Of a DNA stretch of 64,000 bases, positions 43,992-52,184 are shown in pieces; the first letter of the stretch is position 1, and each line of letters opens with the position of its first letter. Source of the DNA: Bacillota bacterium (GTDB taxonomy: Bacteria; Bacillota; Clostridia; Oscillospirales; Oscillospiraceae); assembly GCA_028719885.1 (NCBI GenBank), contig JAQYLT010000033.1, forward strand, positions 47,359-111,358, in the 5' to 3' direction. A model generated the notes under the pieces. That model was not told where the DNA came from. It did no database searches and was given only the letters and a program-made list of their open reading frames with translations. Both the position numbers and the translations under genes were made by a program.

Positions 43992-44019
43992 ATTCTACCA
44001 CAAATAGCGGAAATGTCAA
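43992..44019 (-). promoter_or_regulatory. Promoter of the alaS leader
   Basis: Minus strand: TTGACA (44014-44019), 16-bp spacer, TAGAAT (43992-43997). Confidence 0.8.
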
Positions 44020-44057
44020 CTGGAAATCCAAAGTTGGCTCGTTTTTTCTCGGGCGAA

Positions 44058-44324
44058 TCAGATATGCTCTTCCAGCCAGGCGATCATATCCTCCCGACCT
44101 TGGGAGGACAGGGGGAAAGTCCGCTCCCCCTCCATGGTGCTTTTTTCGTAGCAATAGGGCCCGTGCCAGAATTCCACCTGAATGCTGCTCTTCTCATAAT
44201 CCACCTCTTTGGGCGTGGCCATGACGATGACCGGCGCGGCGCGGAACCGAAACGCCCCCATGGAGCCGGTGAAAATATTGTTCATGGCGAAATAATGCAG
44301 CGTGGGGATGAAGAGCTCTTCCAT
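44058..44324 (-). CDS. Small conserved-looking protein of unknown function
   Basis: An 88-residue soluble protein beginning MEELFIPTLHYFAMNNIFTG and rich in aromatic residues (FWHGPYCYEK). No recognised motif. AAGGAG lies before the ATG, and codon use matches its neighbours, so it is taken as real. It lies between the alaS promoter and the divergent EamA gene. Confidence 0.7.
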   Translation of the reverse strand: MEELFIPTLHYFAMNNIFTGSMGAFRFRAAPVIVMATPKEVDYEKSSIQVEFWHGPYCYEKSTMEGERTFPLSSQGREDMIAWLEEHI

Positions 44325-44444
44325 TGCAGTCTCCTTGAAAAAACAATTTTACTTATCATACCACGTTCCGGTACAAAAAGCAAATATCCGTCGGGGACTT
44401 GCAAAATTTGTTCAAATATGATAAATTACGCACTGGTGATTTAT

Positions 44445-45335
44445 ATGAAAAAACAATTGCGCGGAACCCTGGCACTTCTCTGCGGCACATCCATCTGGGG
44501 CCTGGCCTTCATCGCCCAAAGCGTTGGCATGGACCTCATCGGTCCTTTTACCTTTCAGGCGATCCGATGCGGCCTGGCGGTCATTTTTCTGTTCTTGCTC
44601 ACGCTGGTTTTCGATTTTAAGATTGGGATCCGGAAATCCCTGGCAAAGTGGAAGAACAAGCGGCTGTGGATTGCGGGGGCTGTCTGCGGCAGCGCGCTGT
44701 TCATTGCTGCCAGCCTGCAGCAGATCGGTCTGATCTACACCGACCCGGGCAAGGCGGGATTTCTCACCGCCATGTACATCGTGCTGGTGCCCATGCTGGG
44801 GATTTTCGTCCACCGGAAGCCGGGGATGAATGCGGTGTTCAGCGTGGTTCTGGCTTTGGTTGGGCTGTATCTTCTGAGCTTCATGGGCGTTTCTGCCATC
44901 AATGTGGGGGACCTTTTCCTCATTGGCTGCGCCCTGGCTTTCGCCGTCCAGATTCTGCTGATTGATAAATTTGCCGGCGATATGGATGGGCTGCGGCTCA
45001 ACTGCGTGCAGGCTCTGGTGGTGGCCTTGCTGTCGCTGCCCTGGATGCTGCTGACGGAGGAGCTGAACATGGGCAATATTCTTGCCTGCTGGCTGCCACT
45101 GTGCTTTGCCGGTATTCTCTCCATGGGCGTTGCCTACAGCCTGCAAATTGTGGGACAGAAAAATCTGGAGCCCACCACCGCCTCTTTGATTATGAGCCTG
45201 GAATCCGTGTTTGCGGCCCTCGGCGGCTGGCTGATTCTCCACAATACCATGACTGCCCGGGAACTTTTGGGCTGCGGCCTGGTTTTTGCAGGCGTGATCA
45301 TCTCCCAACTCCCTATGAAGCGGAAAACAGCATAA
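44445..45335 (+). CDS. EamA/DMT family transporter
   Basis: A 296-residue membrane protein with ten helices in two EamA repeats (LLCGTSIWGLAFIAQSVGM at the first; CFAGILSMGVAYSLQIVGQK and SLESVFAALGGWLIL at the second). Family members export amino acids, nucleobases or other metabolites; the substrate is unknown. The start at 44445 (MKKQLRGTLALL) has only a weak ribosome binding site. A possible promoter is TTGCAA (44399-44404), 17 bp, TAAATT. Confidence 0.9.
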   Translation: MKKQLRGTLALLCGTSIWGLAFIAQSVGMDLIGPFTFQAIRCGLAVIFLFLLTLVFDFKIGIRKSLAKWKNKRLWIAGAVCGSALFIAASLQQIGLIYTDPGKAGFLTAMYIVLVPMLGIFVHRKPGMNAVFSVVLALVGLYLLSFMGVSAINVGDLFLIGCALAFAVQILLIDKFAGDMDGLRLNCVQALVVALLSLPWMLLTEELNMGNILACWLPLCFAGILSMGVAYSLQIVGQKNLEPTTASLIMSLESVFAALGGWLILHNTMTARELLGCGLVFAGVIISQLPMKRKTA

Positions 45336-45341
45336 CATGAC

Positions 45342-45375
45342 GCAGCGGTTGGGACTTCCCCGCCGCTGCTTTTTT
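45342..45375 (+). terminator. Terminator of the EamA gene
   Basis: GCAGCGG (45342-45348) pairs with CCGCTGC (45363-45369), followed by six T. Confidence 0.85.
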
Positions 45376-45400
45376 CATGTGCATATCGGTTTAATGCAGC

Positions 45401-45672
45401 AAATTGGAATTTGGCGGTATGTGTTCGTAGGGAACGGATTCATCCGTTTCGAAACGTTGGGGAACATCCGAAGTTCGACCAATGGTACAGTGTTCCGACT
45501 ACCGAGCGCCAGGCGCCTTACGGTGTTGACGGACCATTTCTCATTCAACGAACTGCGGTGATAATCGGAGGCATCGGAACGGATAAATCCGTTCCCTACG
45601 CACACGTTGAAACGTTTTCAATTCTACAAACTCAACAAACACCAATTAGCCAACAAGCTGGGTCAAGCGGAT
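45401..45672. repeat. REP-like array C (F R R)
   Basis: AAATTGGAATTTG (45401-45413) opens the array. One forward module begins GTAGGG at 45427 with core GGAACGGATTCATCCGTTTC. A degenerate GC-type reverse module ends at 45521 (CCTTAC) and a reverse module with core GGAACGGATAAATCCGTTCC ends at 45599; they are 78 bp apart. The right end has CCAATT, 12 bp, GGGTCAAGCGGAT (45660-45672), the same layout as array A. No gene is seen between here and 45805. Confidence 0.85.
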
Positions 45673-45804
45673 AAGCTTGGTTTTCATGCACTGTCTACCG
45701 GTTTGCACAGGAAATCTCATCAATCCCCGGTTGCTTTTGAAACCGACAGCATCCAACACGCATATGCTGAAAGCGTGATATCTTTTTTGGAAAGGGTGTT
45801 TCGG

Positions 45805-46557
45805 ATGCTTGTGTGTTTAACAGCTTTGGGCGTGGGAGGTGCCACGATTCTGGGTACCATATTGGGGCTTCCCTGCAAGAAAATGAGCCACCGGTTCAGT
45901 GATATTGTGCTGGCCTTTGCGGCGGGGGTGATGCTTTCTGCGGCAATTCTGGGGCTCATCCTCCCTGCCATTGAACGGGAGGAAAACGGCGGCCTGCTCA
46001 TCACCCTGCTGGGCATTTTTGCCGGGGCCGGGTGCATCAGTCTGGTGGACCGCATTGTGCCCCACATCCATAAGCTCATTGGCTGGGAGGAGGATATGCA
46101 GGTCCACAACCTCCACGCCGATAGGCTGCTGCTTTTCATCGCGGCCATGGCAATCCATAATTTCCCGGAGGGACTGGCGGCGGGAGTGAGCCTGGGCTCC
46201 GGTGATTTGAAGGCGGCGCTGCTCATCTCCGGCGGGATCGCCCTGCAGAATGTCCCCGAGGGCTTGGTCACCGTCGCTCCCATGCTGGCAGCTGGGTTCC
46301 GCCCCCGGAAAGCCTTCCTGTGCGGAATGACTACCGGGCTCATTGAAATGGTAGGCACCTTTGTGGGCTTCTTTGCCGTGACCCTGGCTTCCGTGGTACT
46401 GCCGTTCTGTCTCGCCTTTGCCGGAGGCACCATGCTCTTTGTCATCAGCGATGAGATGATTCCCGAAACCCACGATCACGGAAACGAACGGGCGGCAACC
46501 TACGCGCTTCTTTTTGGCTTCTCCATGATGCTGATTACCGATGTGCTGCTGGCATAA
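45805..46557 (+). CDS. ZIP family metal transporter
   Basis: A 250-residue membrane protein with about eight helices. AAMAIHNFPEGLAAGVSLG (helix IV) and GGIALQNVPEGLVTVAPML (helix V) contain the metal-site HNxPEG/QNxPEG motifs of ZIP proteins. Zinc or another divalent metal is the likely cargo, moving into the cytoplasm. The start at 45805 has AAAGGGTG upstream; a long in-frame N-terminal extension would run through array C and is rejected. Confidence 0.92.
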   Translation: MLVCLTALGVGGATILGTILGLPCKKMSHRFSDIVLAFAAGVMLSAAILGLILPAIEREENGGLLITLLGIFAGAGCISLVDRIVPHIHKLIGWEEDMQVHNLHADRLLLFIAAMAIHNFPEGLAAGVSLGSGDLKAALLISGGIALQNVPEGLVTVAPMLAAGFRPRKAFLCGMTTGLIEMVGTFVGFFAVTLASVVLPFCLAFAGGTMLFVISDEMIPETHDHGNERAATYALLFGFSMMLITDVLLA

Positions 46558-46612
46558 CCCGTTGCGCTTCTGAAAGAAATATGGTATGATCACAAAAGAA
46601 AGGAAGGATACT

Positions 46613-47251
46613 GTGAGAAAGACAATTCTCTTTGATTTAGACGGCACCCTCACCGATTCCGGAGAGGGCATCATCAACTGCGCTCAGATGACCCTGGAGC
46701 GCTTTGGGCTGCCTGTGCCAAGCCGGGAGGAGCTGCGCTTCCTTGTGGGACCGCCTCTGGGAGATTCGTTCCTCAAACTTGGCATTCCGCCGGAGCGGGT
46801 TCCGGAGGCCATCGAGATTTTCCGAAGCCGCTATGTGCCCATCGGCAAATATGAAAATCACCCCTACCCCGGCATCCGGGAGCTGCTGGAAGCCCTGAAA
46901 AGTCAGGGGCACCGGCTCTTTGTGGCCACCTCAAAGCCAGAGGTCACCGCTATTGAAGTATTGGAGCATTTCAATCTGGCACAGTATTTTGACTTAATCT
47001 GCGGCGCCTCTATGGATGATAGCCGCACCACCAAGAGCGAGGTCATCGCCTTTCTGCTGGAGCAGAACCGGCGCATTGACAACGCCATAATGGTGGGCGA
47101 CACCGCCTTTGATGTCACCGGTGCCGCCGCCCATGGGATTCCCACCATCGGCGTGGCCTGGGGCTATGGTGAGGCTGCGGATATGAAAAAAGCCGGAGCT
47201 GCCGCCATTGCGGATACCCCGGAAATGCTGCTGGAATTGCTGAACAGGTAA
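46613..47251 (+). CDS. HAD-superfamily phosphatase (phosphoglycolate phosphatase-like)
   Basis: A 212-residue hydrolase. FDLDGTLTDSGEGI is motif I with the nucleophile Asp; FVATSKPEVTAIEVLEHF is motif II; KSEV and MVGDTAFDVTGAAAHGI are motifs III and IV. The helical cap fits the Gph/PpaX group, but the substrate is not determined. A GTG start at 46613 is preferred (AAGGAAGG upstream); an ATG at 46586 overlaps a likely -10 and has no site. Confidence 0.9.
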   Translation: MRKTILFDLDGTLTDSGEGIINCAQMTLERFGLPVPSREELRFLVGPPLGDSFLKLGIPPERVPEAIEIFRSRYVPIGKYENHPYPGIRELLEALKSQGHRLFVATSKPEVTAIEVLEHFNLAQYFDLICGASMDDSRTTKSEVIAFLLEQNRRIDNAIMVGDTAFDVTGAAAHGIPTIGVAWGYGEAADMKKAGAAAIADTPEMLLELLNR

Positions 47252-47256
47252 AAAAT

Positions 47257-47297
47257 CAGGAGGACACGCAAACACCGTGCCCTCCTGTTCTTTTTTT
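47257..47297 (+). terminator. Terminator of the HAD phosphatase gene
   Basis: CAGGAGG (47257-47263) pairs with CCTCCTG (47281-47287), followed by TTC and seven T. Confidence 0.85.
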
Positions 47298-47319
47298 GCT
47301 TCCGCAAATCGTATCCCGA

Positions 47320-47496
47320 TTACTGCAAACGATAGCCAACGCTGACCAGCTCCATGATATGAGGCCAGAACTCCGGCTCATCCGCGGTATAGCAGGCTGC
47401 CTCGCCGATTTGCTGGAACGAGACGATCCGGTTGGCCGCATCGATCCATGCGCTTTTGCGAATTTCGGTATGTAATTCTCTCTGTGTATTCATCAT
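47320..47496 (-). CDS. Small protein of unknown function (58 residues)
   Basis: A 58-residue reading frame behind a perfect AGGAGG site (AAGGAGGAACAG before ATG 47496; a second ATG follows at once). The product starts MMNTQRELHTEIRKSAWIDA and ends VSVGYRLQ; it is mixed in charge with two Trp and one Cys, without signal or membrane segment. The middle reads FQQIGEAACYTADEPEFWPH. Good ribosome binding site and natural composition argue for a real gene. The 285 bp beyond its start hold only the asnA promoter. Confidence 0.65.
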   Translation of the reverse strand: MMNTQRELHTEIRKSAWIDAANRIVSFQQIGEAACYTADEPEFWPHIMELVSVGYRLQ

Positions 47497-47715
47497 TCTG
47501 TTCCTCCTTATTCAAGAGTGGGTAACTATCTGAAAACAGCGATTGCTGTATCATTTTCCGCTCACCCATATAGACGGATTTTTCACCGGAAACGTCACAG
47601 GTTTCTTAAAAATATTTTTCTTTCTTTTTTCTGACTTCATCCTACCGGGCAGTTGCATCCAATTTGTAACATAACAGCATCCAAAAGCAATCATTTCGGC
47701 AGAAAGAAAAAATAC

Positions 47716-47743
47716 TTGATTTTGACACCAAAATGAATACAAT
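47716..47743 (+). promoter_or_regulatory. Probable promoter of asnA
   Basis: TTGATT (47716-47721), 16-bp spacer, TACAAT (47738-47743), 40 bp before the start codon. An overlapping TTGACA has poor spacing. Confidence 0.55.
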
Positions 47744-47782
47744 AAAACTATCTTTGCATTTTTGTGAAAGGGTGAATTTCGA

Positions 47783-48790
47783 ATGAACAAAATTTATATT
47801 CCTGAGCATTACGCCCCCACCCTGGATGCCTACGACACCCAGCGGGCCATTGCCTACATCAAGGCGACCTTTCAGGATGAATTTTCCTCCGCGCTGAATT
47901 TAAAGCGGGTCTCCGCTCCCTTGTTTGTCACCGAGGATTCCGGCTTGAACGATAATCTGAACGGCTACGAGCGCCCGGTCAGCTTTGATATCCCCGCCGT
48001 GGGCGCGGACGCCCAGGTGGTTCATTCCCTGGCAAAATGGAAGCGTCTGGCCCTGAAGCGTTATCATTTTACCATTGGCGGCGGTCTGTACACCGACATG
48101 AACGCCATCCGCCGGGATGAAGAGCTGGACAACATCCACTCCATCTATGTGGACCAGTGGGACTGGGAAAAAATCATCACCCGGGAGAACCGGAATCTGG
48201 ATTTCTTAAAGCTGATTGTCACCGCCATTGTCCGGGCCATCTGCAACACCAACGACCGGCTCCATGTCCGCTATCCCCAGCTTCAAACAAAACTGAGCCA
48301 AGAGGTGTCCTTTATCACCTCTCAGGAGTTAGAGGACCTGTACCCCGACCTGACCCCCTCTCAGCGGGAAAGAGAATTCGTCCGGGAGCATCCCACCGCC
48401 TGCATCATGCAGATTGGCGGCAAGCTCCGCTCCGGCAAGCCCCACGACGGCCGCGCCCCCGACTACGACGACTGGGACCTGAACTGCGATATCTTCTTCT
48501 GGGACGAAGTGCTGGACCGGGCCTTGGAGGTGTCCTCCATGGGCATTCGTGTGGACGCGGAATCTCTGGAGCGGCAGCTGAAGCTCTCCGGCTGCGAGAA
48601 TCGCCGGGAGCTGCCTTTCCACAAGATGCTGCTGGCCAATGAGCTGCCCCTGACCATCGGCGGCGGCATCGGCCAGTCCCGCCTTGCCATGCTGCTGCTG
48701 GGCTGTGCCCACATCGGCGAGGTACAGTCCAGCGTCTGGGACCAGGAGACTCTGGATGCCTGCGAAAAAGCCGGTATCCCCCTGCTGTAA
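47783..48790 (+). CDS. asnA: Aspartate-ammonia ligase AsnA
   Basis: A 335-residue class II synthetase-like enzyme that makes asparagine from aspartate, ammonia and ATP. APLFVTEDSGLNDNLNGYER is the N-terminal motif; LHSIYVDQWDWEK-type VDQWDWE and the C-terminal LTIGGGIGQSRLAMLLL are diagnostic. Length matches the family. AAAGGGTG lies upstream of ATG 47783. Monocistronic. Confidence 0.97.
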   Translation: MNKIYIPEHYAPTLDAYDTQRAIAYIKATFQDEFSSALNLKRVSAPLFVTEDSGLNDNLNGYERPVSFDIPAVGADAQVVHSLAKWKRLALKRYHFTIGGGLYTDMNAIRRDEELDNIHSIYVDQWDWEKIITRENRNLDFLKLIVTAIVRAICNTNDRLHVRYPQLQTKLSQEVSFITSQELEDLYPDLTPSQREREFVREHPTACIMQIGGKLRSGKPHDGRAPDYDDWDLNCDIFFWDEVLDRALEVSSMGIRVDAESLERQLKLSGCENRRELPFHKMLLANELPLTIGGGIGQSRLAMLLLGCAHIGEVQSSVWDQETLDACEKAGIPLL

Positions 48791-48801
48791 CCATCAAAAA
48801 A

Positions 48802-48838
48802 CCTGCCTGAGAGAACACCCCTCCAGGCAGGATTTTTT
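48802..48838 (+). terminator. Terminator of asnA
   Basis: CCTGCCTG (48802-48809) pairs with CAGGCAGG (48824-48831), followed by ATTTTTT. Confidence 0.85.
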
Positions 48839-48854
48839 ATGGGCTTTCCACGGG

Positions 48855-49013
48855 AAATTGGAATTTGTAGAGATGTTTCGTAGGGAACGGATTTATCCGT
48901 TCCGCCCGGTAACGTTTTTATTGGGGCATGTTGAATGGAAAAATGTTGGACAACCCCCGGTCTACGGTACATCTCATTTTTTATACGACAATCACATCGT
49001 CAAATCCCAATTT
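48855..49013. repeat. REP-like element D (minimal, one forward and one decayed reverse module)
   Basis: The element is bounded by AAATTGGAATTTG (48855-48867) and CAAATCCCAATTT (49001-49013), 13-base inverted ends with one mismatch. A forward module begins GTAGGG at 48880, core GGAACGGATTTATCCGTTCC. The reverse module has lost its core but keeps CTACGG near 48962. It is the clearest case of a single bounded unit and lies between convergent asnA and cwlD. Confidence 0.85.
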
Positions 49014-49030
49014 GCAGCCTTCTGCTCTTT

Positions 49031-49744
49031 TTAGCTGCCGGATGCAAGGAATCTGGCGGTGGTTGCGGAAATGACGCAGCAGAGCTTTTTCTGGTAGTCC
49101 GGGGAGCGGAGCTTGGCCTCCTCCTGCCGGTTTGACAGAAAACCGCATTCTACCAGCACGCCGGTGGCGTTGGTTTTATCCAGCAGATAAATGCCGCTCC
49201 CCTGCTTTGCCTTCCGGCTGCTGCCGGGATTCAGGGCGGCCACCAAGGCATCCTGCAATTCTTTCGCCAATTCCTCGCTGCCGGCGGCTTTCCCGTAGAA
49301 CACCTGGGCACCGCTGTATTTTTCCTCCGGGAAAGTGTTCTGATGGATGCTCAGCAGCAGGGCGTTGTAGGTCCTGTCCACGATTCTCACCCGCTGCTTC
49401 AAATCCGAAACCTTTTTTTGGGAGATGGTCTGCCCCGAGGTGTACACCGAGGTATCCGTGGAGCGAATCATCACCGTATCATAGCCCAAAAGCTGCAGCA
49501 GATCATTCAGCCGAAGGGCGATTTGGAGATTGTAGCCGCTTTCGCTTCTGCCGGTGCAGGAGATGGCTCCCCCGTCCTCTCCGCCGTGGCCCGGGTCGAT
49601 GACGATCCGGTGCAGCCGTTCCACCGGCATCATCTCGGACACGGTTTCCACGGCCTGATTCCCCAGCAGCGTCCCAAACAAGAACATGCACACCACCAGA
49701 ACATAAAAACAAACCGTGTTTCCCCACTTCTTTTTTCGGTTCAT
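49031..49744 (-). CDS. cwlD: N-acetylmuramoyl-L-alanine amidase, CwlD-like
   Basis: A 237-residue Amidase_3 enzyme with an N-terminal membrane anchor (about 10-30). IDPGHGGEDGG carries the first two zinc ligands, LSIHQN the third, and VLVECGFLSN the catalytic Glu. CwlD acts in the mother cell to start formation of muramic-delta-lactam in spore cortex; its location beside divergent cotJ supports this role. ATG 49744 is preferred; an ATG at 49759 is a possible alternative. Confidence 0.85.
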   Translation of the reverse strand: MNRKKKWGNTVCFYVLVVCMFLFGTLLGNQAVETVSEMMPVERLHRIVIDPGHGGEDGGAISCTGRSESGYNLQIALRLNDLLQLLGYDTVMIRSTDTSVYTSGQTISQKKVSDLKQRVRIVDRTYNALLLSIHQNTFPEEKYSGAQVFYGKAAGSEELAKELQDALVAALNPGSSRKAKQGSGIYLLDKTNATGVLVECGFLSNRQEEAKLRSPDYQKKLCCVISATTARFLASGS

Positions 49745-49861
49745 ACGCAACCACCCCATGCTAAATTTATGCCGCTCCCCCGCCGGTATGAACAAAAACG
49801 AAAATGACACATAGAATGACCTGGAATGACGATTTCAGTCATGATGTGAGGAGGAATCACA

Positions 49862-50308
49862 ATGCAGCAAAAAAAGCGGGAAATTCCCACCGGAATGGGA
49901 AAGCTTCCGGCTGTCGCGCCGCTGGCCAATCCCTATGTTCCTTTCCAAATGGATAACCCGGAGCAATACGAGGCCAATCTCGGCCTGGTTCGGGGAACGC
50001 TGTATCCCGGCCTGGACCTGCCCTTTATGGGAATGGTGAATAAAAAGCCCCTTGCCAAGACCCCTATGGCGGACCTGCAGGCGCTGGGCTTCGCCATTCA
50101 AGAATTGGCACTGTATCTGGATACCCACCGGGATGATGCCGAGGCCCTGGAGCTGTACCGCCGGTATCAGCAGCTGCTCCATGACCAAAGACAGGAATAT
50201 GTCCGCAAGTGCGGCCCCTTGAGCCATCGGGACCGGACGGCCAGCCCGGAATATGCCTGGCTGAATGACCCCTGGCCTTGGGAATACTGTGTGAATCAGG
50301 AGGATTGA
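49862..50308 (+). CDS. Fused spore coat proteins CotJA-CotJB
   Basis: A 148-residue protein joining two coat proteins normally encoded separately. Residues about 17-62 (LANPYVPFQMDNPEQYEANL to LDLPFMGMVNKK) match CotJA; residues about 70-148 (LQALGFAIQELALYLDTHRD, then CGPLSHRDR, YAWLNDPWPWEY) match CotJB. No stop or start separates them and the linker is only seven residues. cotJC follows after 2 bp. AGGAGG precedes ATG 49862. Expression is expected in the mother cell, but no clear sigma-E promoter was recognised. Confidence 0.88.
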   Translation: MQQKKREIPTGMGKLPAVAPLANPYVPFQMDNPEQYEANLGLVRGTLYPGLDLPFMGMVNKKPLAKTPMADLQALGFAIQELALYLDTHRDDAEALELYRRYQQLLHDQRQEYVRKCGPLSHRDRTASPEYAWLNDPWPWEYCVNQED

Positions 50309-50310
50309 GT

Positions 50311-50907
50311 ATGTTTTCCTATGAAAAGAAGCTGCAATACCCGGTAAAGATCAAAAATCCAAACCCAAAGCTGGCAAAAATCATTCTGACCCAGTACGGC
50401 GGGCCGGACGGAGAATTGGGCGCCAGCCTGCGCTATCTCTCTCAGCGCTATTCCATGCCCTTTGATGAATTAAAGGGCCTTTTGACGGATATCGGCACGG
50501 AGGAACTGGGCCACCTGGAGATGATTGGAGCCATTGTGCACCAGCTGACCCGGAATCTGAAAGAAAATCAGATGAAAGACCCGGCCTTTGCCCCCTATTT
50601 TGTGGATCACACCGCGGGGATCTACCCCGCCTCGGCGGCCGGAACCCCCTGGAGCGCGGCGACCATGCAGGTAAAGGGTGACCCGATCACGGATTTGGTG
50701 GAGGACATGGCGGCGGAGCAGAAGGCCCGCACCACCTACGACAACATTCTGAGAATCAGCGACGACCCGGATGTAAACGATGTGATCAAGTTCCTCCGGG
50801 AGCGGGAGGTTGTGCATTTCCAGCGCTTCGGCGAGGCGGTGCAGCTGCTGCGGGATAAGCTAAACCAGAAGAATGTGTACTATATGAATCCGGCAATTGA
50901 TATATAA
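50311..50907 (+). CDS. cotJC: Spore coat protein CotJC (manganese catalase family)
   Basis: A 198-residue ferritin-like protein. Metal-ligand helices are seen in ILTQYGGPDGELGASLRYLS, LTDIGTEELGHLEMIGA, DMAAEQKARTTYDNIL and LREREVVHFQRFGEA, each with the Glu or His of the manganese catalase fold. CotJC is a coat component with likely peroxide-scavenging activity. AGGAGG precedes ATG 50311. It ends the cotJ operon. Confidence 0.95.
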   Translation: MFSYEKKLQYPVKIKNPNPKLAKIILTQYGGPDGELGASLRYLSQRYSMPFDELKGLLTDIGTEELGHLEMIGAIVHQLTRNLKENQMKDPAFAPYFVDHTAGIYPASAAGTPWSAATMQVKGDPITDLVEDMAAEQKARTTYDNILRISDDPDVNDVIKFLREREVVHFQRFGEAVQLLRDKLNQKNVYYMNPAIDI

Positions 50908-50962
50908 TATATTTCTTAAAATGAAGAAAGCAACCAATAGTTGACACTATTTATGAAAAAAT

Positions 50963-50991
50963 ATAGGGGAGGATATATCATCCTCCCCTAT
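50963..50991. terminator. Strong inverted repeat after cotJC
   Basis: ATAGGGGAGGAT pairs perfectly with ATCCTCCCCTAT around ATATC. A T-run (ATTTTTT) follows only on the minus strand, so on the plus strand it would be a T-poor terminator or an mRNA-end stabiliser for cotJC. Confidence 0.55.
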
Positions 50992-51073
50992 TGCTGCAGC
51001 TGTAGAGCAAAACTCCTTACCGGCGCATACACTGATTAAGGCAGTCAAATATGGTGAATGGTATGGAGGTAGT

Positions 51074-51958
51074 ATGAATACGAATCAGTTTGTGATCAAA
51101 TCCCTGGAGCTGCACCTGTTTTTCGCGCGCATCCTGAAAGAACACGCGTTTTTCCTGCGGGCTGGGTTTACACCTGCGGACCCAGCTTTCACAGAAAGGG
51201 CAGCCTTTTTCCAAAGGGGCTTTGAGGCCCTGCTGCGGGATGCCGTCATGCTGACAGGGGGCACCGTCAGCCAGGAGGTGATCGGTTCGGGAGAGATTGT
51301 GACGGAGTTCACAGCCTGGGCAGAAAAGCAGACGGAGTGCTTCACCGGAATTCCCATTGAAAAGGAAATTACCAATCATTCCCTGAGGCTACGCCCCGGG
51401 GACTGTCCCAGGACTCAAATCCAGGGAAAGGTACACAGACTGAACCGCACGGCCCTGAAGCTTCTGAATGGGCTGATCGACTTCAAGGAGACCATTCTCC
51501 GGCGGGTGCTGCGATGCGAGATGTTCACCCTGAATTATCCCCTGCTGATTGAGCACATTCTGCGGGAGGCGAAGCTGTACCGCAAGTTTGTGGAGATTCT
51601 GGAGCAGGAGGGGGACCTGTCTGAATGCACCATGAAAGAAAACGAGTGCTTCTGGAACCAGATCATGATGGAGCACGCCCAGTTCATCCGAGGGCTGCTG
51701 GACCCCTGCGAAACGGAGCTGTTCTGCACCGCCGACCAATTTGCAAGGGAGTATGGCAAGCTTCTGGAAAGCAGCAGAAACGCCGCCCAAAAGGCACAAA
51801 TGGGGGATTCTCTTTCAGAAACCCTCCGCTTCCGGGAGTTCAAGATCGCAGGGGTGCAGGGAATCCGGCAGTGCAAAATCCGCAGCATCATTCTTCCCCT
51901 GCTGGCCGACCATGTGCTGCGGGAAGCCAATCATTATATTCGGATCTTGCAGCACTGA
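51074..51958 (+). CDS. DUF2935 protein (tandem four-helix metal-binding domains)
   Basis: A 294-residue helical protein with two DUF2935 halves. The first has SLELHLFFARILKEHAFFLR; the second has LIEHILREAKLYRKFVEILE and MMEHAQFIRGLLDP. Repeated E/H-x-x-E/H patterns suggest a di-metal site of the hemerythrin/ferritin type. The function is unknown; proximity to cotJC and cwlD suggests sporulation or oxidative stress. GGAGG precedes ATG 51074, and CATACACT (51026-51033) resembles a sigma-E or sigma-K -10, though no matching -35 was found. Confidence 0.82.
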   Translation: MNTNQFVIKSLELHLFFARILKEHAFFLRAGFTPADPAFTERAAFFQRGFEALLRDAVMLTGGTVSQEVIGSGEIVTEFTAWAEKQTECFTGIPIEKEITNHSLRLRPGDCPRTQIQGKVHRLNRTALKLLNGLIDFKETILRRVLRCEMFTLNYPLLIEHILREAKLYRKFVEILEQEGDLSECTMKENECFWNQIMMEHAQFIRGLLDPCETELFCTADQFAREYGKLLESSRNAAQKAQMGDSLSETLRFREFKIAGVQGIRQCKIRSIILPLLADHVLREANHYIRILQH

Positions 51959-51965
51959 GGTGCTT

Positions 51966-52180
51966 GGCTGGTGTGTGTCGTTTCATGGTACCATTCAACG
52001 AAAGAACTCAATAATCGGAACCAAACGGCGGGGGACAGCCAGGCGCCCTACGGTGTTATTTGGCACTGTATCGTTCAACGGGAGTGCTCAAAAATTCGTA
52101 CCCAGCGGCGGGGGCAAGCCACCCGCCCTACGGTGTTATTTGACACTGTATCGTTCAACGAACCCGTCAAATACCCGATT
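51966..52180. repeat. REP-like array E (GC-type reverse modules)
   Basis: Two reverse modules end in CCCTAC at 52051 and 52131 (80 bp apart), with GC-rich cores GGCGGGGGACAGCCAGGCGC and GGCGGGGGCAAGCCACCCGC. The left 52 bp (51966-52017) are an inverted copy, with two mismatches, of 53885-53936 in array F, so E and F bracket the MBL gene as inverted repeats. Confidence 0.88.
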
Positions 52181-52184
52181 TGTC

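Noticed and set aside
47497..47782. Riboswitch upstream of asnA
   Set aside because: No known riboswitch core and no terminator or antiterminator pair was seen; a plain promoter explains the region.
49745..49861. Sigma-E or sigma-G promoters in the cwlD-cotJ gap
   Set aside because: Sporulation promoters are expected here, but no pair of -35 and -10 elements with correct spacing was convincing on either strand.
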